Shown one piece after another: positions 5,748-11,119 of a stretch of 11,119 nucleotides of DNA (position 1 is its first letter; every line of letters begins with the position of its first letter). The stretch is from Hydrogenothermaceae bacterium (lineage in GTDB: Bacteria > Aquificota > Aquificia > Aquificales > Hydrogenothermaceae), in the NCBI GenBank assembly GCA_027052485.1, contig JALUFA010000113.1:1-11119 (forward strand), in the 5' to 3' direction. A program made the position numbers and the translations under genes. The notes under the pieces were generated by a model, which ran no database searches, was not told the origin of the DNA, and saw nothing but the letters and a program-made list of their open reading frames with translations.

Positions 5748-6962
5748 TGCGTGCTCTTCAACCCATTTAAATGCCAGATATGACATTACAGATACACCAA
5801 TAGGAATGACATCTTCATCGATATCAAACAGGCTGCTATGTAATGGTGCTGTAATACCTTTTTCTTCATTCCTTATGCCTAGACGGATAAATGTTCCAGG
5901 TACATGAAGAAGATACTCTCCAAAGTCCTCACCACCCATGCTTGGGTGTTCCAGCTCAACAACTGCGTCTTTTCCTAATAAGTCTCTCATCATTGAGATT
6001 GCAAACTTTGTGGTTTTTTCGTCGTTTATTACAGGAGGAGTACCTTCCGTATACTCAAACTCATAAGCTCCTCCGTACGATAAGGTTGTCCCCCAGATTG
6101 TATGCTCCATCCATTTAGGGATTTGTTTTCGTAGTTCCATATCAAATGTTCTAACTGTTCCTGCAAACTCAACTTCATCTGGTATTATGTTTTCAGCAAA
6201 TCCCCCTGAAATTTTCCCTACAGTTAAAACTGCTGGGTGCAGCGGGTCTACTTTTCTGCTTACAATATGGTGTAATGAGTTTATAGTTTGGGATGCAATT
6301 AAAATTGGGTCTACTCCCATATGTGGTCTAGATGCGTGGGAGCCTTTTCCTTTTATCTTTACCCTAAAAATGTCTGCTGAGGCCATAAAGTTTCCAATTC
6401 TAGTTCCTACCTTTCCGATAGGAAGCTCAGGGAACATATGTACTCCAAAAATGGCAGAAACTTTTGGATTCTCTAAAACTCCTTCCTTAATCAGTTTTTT
6501 TGCTCCATCACAGTCCATTCTCTCTTCACATGGTTGAAAGATGAGTTTAACGTTTCCCTGTAGGTGGTCTTTCATCTTTACCAGCACATCGGCAGCGCCT
6601 AACAGGATAGCTGTATGGGCGTCATGGCCGCATGAGTGCATAACATTTGGTACTCTTGATTTGTACGGAACATCTCTTTTTTCTTGCATTGGCAAAGCAT
6701 CCATATCTGCCCTTAAGGCTACAGTGATATCATGCTTTCCCTTTATGAGGCCTACTACTGCAGTAGTCCCACCAAAATTTTCAATTACTGTATCAACTCC
6801 TATCTCTCTTAGCTTGTCTGCAACAAATTTAGCAGTTTCTACCTCCTGACCGCTAAGCTCGGGATACATGTGGATGTGTCTTCTCCACTCTACGTACTTG
6901 TCTTTATTTTCCCAAGATAAATTTTTGATTTTTTCTTTTACTTCTAACGGCGATAAGCCCAT
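5745..6962 (-). CDS. M20-family metallo-amidohydrolase (hippurate / N-acyl-amino-acid hydrolase type)
   Basis: This 405-residue cytoplasmic protein belongs to peptidase family M20D, which cleaves N-acyl amino acids such as hippurate, N-acetyl-amino acids or indole-acetyl conjugates using a di-metal centre. It shows RRHIHMYPELSGQE at 27-40, LRADMDALPMQE at 83-94, and the ligand-bearing HSCGHDAHT with Cys111 and His113. The catalytic Glu146 and metal ligand Glu147 lie in PCEE, His175 in GVHMFP and the C-terminal ligand His375 in PLHSS. The dimerisation lid, with KGKGSHASRPHMGVDPI, spans roughly 195-310. Cysteine at 111 in place of aspartate is typical of M20D. Length is normal. GTGAG just upstream of the ATG is a modest ribosome binding site. 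It has its own promoter (6997-7024), and its stop abuts the CRISPR leader. Substrate is unknown. Confidence 0.92.
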   Translation of the reverse strand: MGLSPLEVKEKIKNLSWENKDKYVEWRRHIHMYPELSGQEVETAKFVADKLREIGVDTVIENFGGTTAVVGLIKGKHDITVALRADMDALPMQEKRDVPYKSRVPNVMHSCGHDAHTAILLGAADVLVKMKDHLQGNVKLIFQPCEERMDCDGAKKLIKEGVLENPKVSAIFGVHMFPELPIGKVGTRIGNFMASADIFRVKIKGKGSHASRPHMGVDPILIASQTINSLHHIVSRKVDPLHPAVLTVGKISGGFAENIIPDEVEFAGTVRTFDMELRKQIPKWMEHTIWGTTLSYGGAYEFEYTEGTPPVINDEKTTKFAISMMRDLLGKDAVVELEHPSMGGEDFGEYLLHVPGTFIRLGIRNEEKGITAPLHSSLFDIDEDVIPIGVSVMSYLAFKWVEEHA

Positions 6963-6996
6963 TTATGCTCTCACTTTTTAGGGTATTTTGATTTTA

Positions 6997-7024
6997 TATT
7001 TACAGAAATTACTGGAAAGGTCAA
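6997..7024 (-). promoter_or_regulatory. Promoter of the M20 gene
   Basis: On the - strand TTGACC (7024-7019), a 16-nt spacer and TAAATA (7002-6997) precede the ATG at 6962 by about 34 nt. An alternative -10, TATAAA at 6993-6998, would need a 20-nt spacer. The hairpin between this promoter and the upstream peroxidase gene supports a separate transcript. Confidence 0.5.
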
Positions 7025-7040
7025 GGAATATTTAAGAGGA

Positions 7041-7057
7041 AGGGGCAAAAAGCCCCT
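7041..7057 (-). terminator. Hairpin terminator after the cytochrome c peroxidase gene
   Basis: AGGGGC and GCCCCT form a perfect 6-bp GC-rich stem with a 5-nt loop, 7 nt after the peroxidase stop. The following - strand sequence (TCCTCTTAAAT) has only a poor U-run. A better T-run lies on the + strand side, so termination of the - strand transcript may be partial. Confidence 0.6.
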
Positions 7058-7064
7058 CAGATTT

Positions 7065-8102
7065 TTAAAGCTGTGGTTTTGGAGTGTTTGGAGAAGATGG
7101 AGGAAGTACTGGTAGAGTTCTAGCTTCTTTTGGGATTTCTCCAGTTAGGCTTTCAAGAAATGCAACAATTTTGTCTGTTTCGTCATCTGTTAGTTTTACA
7201 CCAAGTTGATACTCTGCCATAATCTTAACGGCTTCTTTAATATCCCAGATTTTACCTGTACTAAAGTATGGGTATGTTCTAGTTATGTTTCTTAAGATTG
7301 GAACTTTAAACACGTGTTTGTCTTCTTTTTTGTGAGTAACTTTATACCTTCCAAGGTCTTCTCCAAGGATTCCTACAGGGTAAGGCTTAACAATTCCCAT
7401 TTTTTGGAACATAGTTCCACCTAAAGCTACCCCTTGGTGGCATGAAGCACAACCTTTTTCCATAAAAAGTTTTAATCCTTCTTTTTCTTTCTTTGTGAGT
7501 GCGTTTGTATCTCCCTGTAGAAACTTATCAAATCTGGAAGGAGTTATAAGGGTTCTTTCAAATGAAGCGATAGCTTTAGCTACATTGTCAAATGTAATAG
7601 GCTCTTTTTCGTTCGGGAACGCTTTTTTGAAAGCTTCAACGTATCCTTTTATTGTTTTTAGCTTACTAACTACAAACTCTGGATTTGGGTTTGCCATTTC
7701 TACTGGTGCAAGCATAGGACCCTTAGCCTGTTCTTCTAAGTTTTTAGCTCTTCCATCCCAAAACTGGGCGATTTGAAAGTCAGAGTTTAACGTTGTTGGT
7801 GAGTTTCTTCCACCTGTTAAGAACTTATGACCTAAAGCTGTTTCAACTCCATCTACTCCAAACTCAGAGAGGTTGTGGCATGTATTACAGCTGATAACGC
7901 CACTTAGGGACAACCTTGGATCATAGTAAAGCATTTTCCCGAGTTTTACCTTCTCAGGAGTCGTTGGATTGTAGGATGGAGATGTTGGCTTAGTTGGTAA
8001 TGGTTTGAAATAGATTTTAGCTTGCTTTAATAGGTCTTGGTCTGACGCAAATGCTCCAGTAGCAACAGCAACCCCTAATACAGCCGCCGTCAACTTCTTC
8101 AT
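7065..8102 (-). CDS. Periplasmic di-heme cytochrome c peroxidase
   Basis: This 345-residue exported protein reduces hydrogen peroxide to water in the periplasm using electrons from small c-type cytochromes. The signal peptide is residues 1-19 (MKKLTAAVLG..., A-F-A before the predicted cut). Two c-heme sites, C72NTCH and C218ASCH, lie in the N- and C-terminal halves. Trp115 in FWDGRA is the conserved inter-heme tryptophan, and VPILRN (267-272) plus MAEYQLG (295-301), with Met295 a candidate high-potential heme ligand, are typical of the CcpA/MauG family. PYFSTG at 278-283 has Ser where most relatives have His. The tail (330-345) is proline-rich. I start at ATG 8102, because GGAGGG at 8111-8116 is 8 nt upstream of it; a GTG at 8111 would overlap that site. 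It has its own promoter and a hairpin behind it. Confidence 0.95.
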   Translation of the reverse strand: MKKLTAAVLGVAVATGAFASDQDLLKQAKIYFKPLPTKPTSPSYNPTTPEKVKLGKMLYYDPRLSLSGVISCNTCHNLSEFGVDGVETALGHKFLTGGRNSPTTLNSDFQIAQFWDGRAKNLEEQAKGPMLAPVEMANPNPEFVVSKLKTIKGYVEAFKKAFPNEKEPITFDNVAKAIASFERTLITPSRFDKFLQGDTNALTKKEKEGLKLFMEKGCASCHQGVALGGTMFQKMGIVKPYPVGILGEDLGRYKVTHKKEDKHVFKVPILRNITRTYPYFSTGKIWDIKEAVKIMAEYQLGVKLTDDETDKIVAFLESLTGEIPKEARTLPVLPPSSPNTPKPQL

Positions 8103-8110
8103 TTTCAGCA

Positions 8111-8116
8111 CCCTCC
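8111..8116 (-). promoter_or_regulatory. Ribosome binding site deciding the peroxidase start
   Basis: The - strand reads GGAGGG, 8 nt, then ATG at 8102. It overlaps the in-frame GTG at 8111, ruling that codon out and putting the signal peptide start at MKKL. Confidence 0.8.
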
Positions 8117-8146
8117 GTTAATAATAACTATTACTGATTGGATATT

Positions 8147-8175
8147 AATATAATTAAAATTTTAAAAACCGTCAA
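8147..8175 (-). promoter_or_regulatory. Promoter of the cytochrome c peroxidase gene
   Basis: On the - strand TTGACG (8175-8170), a 17-nt spacer and TATATT (8152-8147) lie about 45 nt before the ATG. The A/T-tract just upstream of the -35 (about 8178-8190) could act as an UP element. Its spacing and -10 are the same as those of the CRISPR leader promoter. Confidence 0.75.
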
Positions 8176-8190
8176 GGGAAAATTTTTTAT

Positions 8191-8421
8191 TTAATCTTCT
8201 AGTTCAAACTCTACAGGCTTTTTAGGGATTACTGTTGTGATTGCGTGTTTATACACTAAAACCTGTCTAGGTCCCTCCTTAAGAAGGATAGTAAATGTAT
8301 CAAAGTATCTGATTTTTCCTTCTAGTTTTACACCGTTTTCAAGGTAAATCTTTACTCTTACATTTGCTTTTCTAATTGCATTTAGAAACTTTTCCTGTAT
8401 CCGTGGCTGTTTAGTTGTCAA
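8191..8421 (-). CDS. hfq: RNA chaperone Hfq
   Basis: This 76-residue Sm-like protein forms a hexameric ring that binds small RNAs and mRNAs. The N-terminal RIQEKFLNAIRK (7-18) matches the family's Q-D/E-x-F-L-N helix. Sm1 (about 21-48) contains IYLENGVKLEG and FDTF-x-ILL, and Sm2 carries VYKHAITTVIP (56-66) with the proximal-face uridine-binding Y57-K58-H59. The rim patch that is RRER in E. coli reads RKAN here, so rim contacts should be weaker. The acidic C-terminal tail is very short (EFELED). Translation starts at TTG behind GGAGGTGG with a 6-nt gap. It lies 17 nt after the ADP-ribosylglycohydrolase homologue and is likely the last gene of the lysS operon. Confidence 0.96.
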   Translation of the reverse strand: MTTKQPRIQEKFLNAIRKANVRVKIYLENGVKLEGKIRYFDTFTILLKEGPRQVLVYKHAITTVIPKKPVEFELED

Positions 8422-8427
8422 ACCTTT

Positions 8428-8435
8428 CCACCTCC
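8428..8435 (-). promoter_or_regulatory. Ribosome binding site of hfq
   Basis: GGAGGTGG on the - strand lies 6 nt before TTG at 8421 and fills much of the gap after the upstream stop. It supports a non-ATG start, as no ATG lies at a suitable distance. Confidence 0.85.
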
Positions 8436-8438
8436 AAT

Positions 8439-9389
8439 CTAGTTGTGCTGTGCTACTTTATACAGTCTTTCTCCTAATTCTACGATTTCTTCGTAGTTTT
8501 TCAATCCTTTTTTCCAGTTTTCAGGAATTGCTTCTTCTCCGTTGTATCCACCTGCAAATGCACCTGCCAACAGGGCTATAGCGTCTGTATCTCCTCCGTA
8601 GTATCCATAAGAGTTTACAGCATTTATAACAACCTTTTTAAAGTCATAGGGACTTTTTAGAAAGATAAACAATGCCAAAGATAGAGCTTCTAAGGCAAAG
8701 GAACCATTTCCAAGCTCTTCTATAGCTCTTTCGTAGGGGGCATCTTCTTTTAGCAGTTGTTCTACTTTATCTAGATAGAACTTAGTTTCTTCTTTTTGAA
8801 CGAAGGTTTTTAAAAGCTCTATGAAATAAGGAAACTCTTCCTCAAGATAGAACTTACCCTGTAAAATCTCACCAATGGCAACGGCTATAACTGAAGCTGC
8901 ATCCAGTACAAACTCATTTTTGTGGGTTATCATAACAACAGCTTTAGCAGCTTCAACGGCTAGGACTGGATTTGTGTAGTGATACATTCCTATAGGAATA
9001 GCTGGTAAAGCTCCCTCTATAGAACTTCCTCCTCTCTGAGGGTCTCTGCCCTGTTTTATCTCTTCAAGGGATACTAAAAAGCTAGGGTCTACATAGTTGT
9101 GGAGTTCTTCTTTTTCATACCACTCAAGATACCTTGCTATAATGTCTTTTATATCAATTCTTCCACGGGTAGCAATACTCTCAGCAACGATTTTTACTAT
9201 CTCAAACTCACTAGAGGTTTCACCTTTTTTGAGAAAGTTTGCTGGAGACGATGGGTGGGGCTCGCAAAGGTCAGTAATTTTGTCTCCATAGTGCATAATG
9301 ACTTCATCCATTGGCAGTTCTTCAACACACATTCCCATACTATCGCCGATGGCAGCCCCAAGTAATGTTCCTACAAATTTATTTTTCAT
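8439..9389 (-). CDS. ADP-ribosylglycohydrolase-family protein, divergent
   Basis: This 316-residue all-helical protein belongs to the DraG/ARH family (PF03747), whose active members remove ADP-ribose from proteins or related substrates with two metal ions. The N-terminal GTLLGAAIGDSMGM (7-20), GGSSIEGALPAIPIGMY (120-136), MITHKNE (153-159) and GGDTDAIALLAGAFAG (265-280) followed by EAIPENW (286-292) fit the family. Two parts of the metal site differ from canonical enzymes. The usual T-D-D is T58-S59-S60 in GETSSEFE, and the residue after D267-T-D269, normally Thr/Ser, is Ala270. It may bind one metal, use another substrate or be a binding protein. The ATG overlaps the end of lysS by 11 bp, with GGAAGG about 9 nt upstream, and hfq follows after 17 nt. 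Confidence 0.85.
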   Translation of the reverse strand: MKNKFVGTLLGAAIGDSMGMCVEELPMDEVIMHYGDKITDLCEPHPSSPANFLKKGETSSEFEIVKIVAESIATRGRIDIKDIIARYLEWYEKEELHNYVDPSFLVSLEEIKQGRDPQRGGSSIEGALPAIPIGMYHYTNPVLAVEAAKAVVMITHKNEFVLDAASVIAVAIGEILQGKFYLEEEFPYFIELLKTFVQKEETKFYLDKVEQLLKEDAPYERAIEELGNGSFALEALSLALFIFLKSPYDFKKVVINAVNSYGYYGGDTDAIALLAGAFAGGYNGEEAIPENWKKGLKNYEEIVELGERLYKVAQHN

Positions 9390-11119
9390 CGTCTTTTTTT
9401 CCTTCCGGTCTTAATGTTGGAAATAGTATAACTTCTCTTATTGATGGAGTATCAGCCAGCATCATAACAAGCCTGTCTATACCAATACCCTCGCCACCTG
9501 TTGGAGGCATCCCGTACTCTAACGCAGTGATAAAGTTTTCATCTATATCCATAGCTTCTTCATCTTTGAGTTTATCTTTTAGCTGCTGGAGGAATCTTTC
9601 TCGCTGGTCTTCAGGGTCGTTTAACTCTGTATATGCGTTTGCAAGCTCTTTTTTATTAATGATAAGCTCAAATCTTTCCACAAGGTCTGGGTCTTCTCTA
9701 TGGGTCTTTGCCAGCGGAGATAAGATTTTAGGGAAATCTATCACAAAGGTAGGTTGTACTAAATCTTCTTCTATAAAGTGTTCGAAAAGCTTATCTAACA
9801 GTTTTGCATGGGTTAACTGGTCTGCCTTTGGTATGCCTACCTCTTTTGCAAACTCTCTAGCTTTTTCCTCGTCTAAGAAAAACTCTTTATCTTTTCCTGT
9901 CTTTTCCTTTAAAGCATCAAAAAATCTTACTCTTCTAAATGGTTTTTCAAAGTCTAGCTCTTGACCTTCCCACGTTATTTTCAGTGTCCCTCTTGTATCA
10001 AGGAGTATCTTTCTAAAAAGCTCCTCTGTTAGGTTCATCAGGTCATTGTAGTCAAGGTAAGCTCCGTAAAACTCAACCATTGTAAACTCTGGATTGTGGG
10101 TAGTGTCTATACCTTCGTTTCTAAAGTTTCTGCCTATCTCATAAACCCTGTTAAAACCGCCAACGATTAGCATTTTTAGGTAAAGTTCTGGTGCTATTCT
10201 TAGGAATAAATCCATATCAAGGGCATTGTGATGAGTTATAAAAGGTTTTGCCATTGCCCCAGATGCTACCGTTTGGAGGATTGGGGTTTCAACCTCCATA
10301 AAACCTTTTTCTTCAAGGAATTCTCGTAAACTTTTTATAGCCTTTGCCCTTATTTTAAAGATTTCCCTTGCCCTTTGGTTTGCTATCAGGTCTACGTATC
10401 TTTGTCTATACCTTTGTTCTACATCTTTTAAACCGTGCCATTTTTCAGGAAGAGGTCTTAAGGATTTAGCTAAAAGCTGTGCGTCTTGAACCTCAACTGT
10501 AAGCTCTCCAGTCATTGTTCTAAATAGTTCACCTTCTACACCAATGATATCTCCAACATCTAGCAAATCCATTAATTGATTGTACTTTTCCTCTCCTAAA
10601 GTGTCTTTCCTAAAGTAGACTTGTAGTTTTCCATCGGCATCTTGAATATGACCGAAGGCTGCCTTTCCTTGGTCTCTTAGCGAGATTAGTCTTCCTGCTA
10701 CCTTTACTTTTTCTCTATTTGGGTCTAAGTCATACTCTTTTTTTACTTCTGCTACCGTTTGTGCTTCCTCATCTTCTACCACTTTTTCAGCTACAAGTGT
10801 AAGCTTTCCATCTATTCTTTTCAATTTTCCCTCAAAAATAACCTCTTGAGAGGGAGCAAACTTTCCTGCAGACTGGGGGATTAAAACCTGTATCTCAACA
10901 GGTTCGGTTAAGTCTGAAAGCCTGATAAGGTATTTATCCTCCCTTTTGGATACTCTTTTTATCTTTCCCTTTATTTTAAAAACCTTATCTTGCGGAACAG
11001 GTTTTTCATACTTTTCTCTGACTTTATCTAACGTTGTCGTTATCTCAAATTTATGTGGGTATGGATTTTTTCCTTCTTCTTTTAATCTTTCAACAATCTC
11101 TTTACGGGATGGAATTACC
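9379..11119 (-). CDS. lysS: Lysyl-tRNA synthetase (class II), N-terminus cut by the window
   Basis: This enzyme charges tRNA-Lys with lysine in the cytoplasm. The frame stays open to the window edge, giving at least 579 residues, against about 490-510 for most bacterial LysRS. The visible start, VIPSRKEIVERLKEEG then NPYPHKFE, is the usual N-terminal helix, so few codons are missing. An inserted stretch (visible residues about 45-113, VFKIKGKIKRV to GKLTLVAEKV) looks like an OB fold. The canonical anticodon-binding OB fold follows (about 136-215, KVAGRLISLRDQGKAAFGHIQD). The class II core has motif 1 near 265-280, motif 2 FRNEGIDTTHNPEF (about 332-345), KTHREDP and motif 3 with GMPPTGGEGIGIDRL (about 536-550). 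A TTG at 10824 lies inside the gene and is not the start. It is probably first in an operon with the overlapping ADP-ribosylglycohydrolase homologue and hfq. Confidence 0.95.
   Translation of the reverse strand, partial: VIPSRKEIVERLKEEGKNPYPHKFEITTTLDKVREKYEKPVPQDKVFKIKGKIKRVSKREDKYLIRLSDLTEPVEIQVLIPQSAGKFAPSQEVIFEGKLKRIDGKLTLVAEKVVEDEEAQTVAEVKKEYDLDPNREKVKVAGRLISLRDQGKAAFGHIQDADGKLQVYFRKDTLGEEKYNQLMDLLDVGDIIGVEGELFRTMTGELTVEVQDAQLLAKSLRPLPEKWHGLKDVEQRYRQRYVDLIANQRAREIFKIRAKAIKSLREFLEEKGFMEVETPILQTVASGAMAKPFITHHNALDMDLFLRIAPELYLKMLIVGGFNRVYEIGRNFRNEGIDTTHNPEFTMVEFYGAYLDYNDLMNLTEELFRKILLDTRGTLKITWEGQELDFEKPFRRVRFFDALKEKTGKDKEFFLDEEKAREFAKEVGIPKADQLTHAKLLDKLFEHFIEEDLVQPTFVIDFPKILSPLAKTHREDPDLVERFELIINKKELANAYTELNDPEDQRERFLQQLKDKLKDEEAMDIDENFITALEYGMPPTGGEGIGIDRLVMMLADTPSIREVILFPTLRPEGKKDDEK

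Noticed and set aside
5589..5783. 64-codon open frame on the + strand across the leader
   Set aside because: It has no ribosome binding site and no recognisable domain, and it overlaps the M20 3' end and the leader inverted repeats.
8154..8166. AT-rich palindrome TTAAAATTTTAA in the peroxidase promoter spacer
   Set aside because: It is made only of A and T in an AT-rich spacer and is likely chance; no known operator is recognised.
9311..9964. 217-codon + strand frame opposite lysS
   Set aside because: It is serine-rich, low-complexity antisense of a clear LysRS coding region, with no start signal.
9379..10824. LysRS starting at the TTG at 10824 (481 residues)
   Set aside because: The frame stays open upstream for 98 further codons that contain the family's NPYPHKFE segment, so this TTG is internal.

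Overview
The window is a gene-dense, low-G+C bacterial chromosome segment with TTG/GTG starts and strong GGAGG-type ribosome binding sites. Sigma-54, Hfq, a FlgM-like anti-sigma factor, a periplasmic di-heme peroxidase, a long LysRS with a second OB-like domain and a type I-B/III-style CRISPR repeat together suggest a thermophilic member of the Aquificota, perhaps the Hydrogenothermaceae (Sulfurihydrogenibium/Persephonella-like). That placement is inferred from protein character and gene content, not from a search.

Left part, + strand (1-4955): the last 16 codons of a MoaD-type sulfur carrier ending in Gly-Gly, an AEC-family membrane transporter and a NifS/IscS-like cysteine desulfurase lie almost end to end. 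A second + strand unit follows: tsaB (t6A tRNA modification), pyrF (UMP synthesis) and rpoN (sigma-54, start overlapping the pyrF stop). Between the units, on the - strand, sits a small FlgM-like gene. It shares a TTAA with the desulfurase stop codon. Its sigma-28-like promoter overlaps the tsaB promoter.

Middle (5004-5744): a CRISPR array of 8 repeats and 7 spacers. Repeat polarity, the degenerate repeat at the low-coordinate end and a consensus-quality promoter in the ~246-bp leader all indicate transcription on the - strand. The spacer next to the leader is an exact copy of the fifth spacer from the leader. No cas genes are in the window. The leader contains inverted repeats and abuts the stop codon of the next gene.

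Right part, all - strand (5745-11119): in transcription order, lysS (5' end beyond the window), an ADP-ribosylglycohydrolase-family protein overlapping lysS by 11 bp, and hfq form a probable operon. A secreted di-heme cytochrome c peroxidase follows with its own promoter and a downstream hairpin. Last is an M20 amidohydrolase with its own promoter, whose 3' end runs straight into the CRISPR leader.

The points most worth a second look are the shared sigma-28/housekeeping promoter between flgM and tsaB, the duplicated leader-end spacer, the structured leader, the second OB-like domain of LysRS, and the ADP-ribosylglycohydrolase homologue that has lost part of the family's metal-binding signature.
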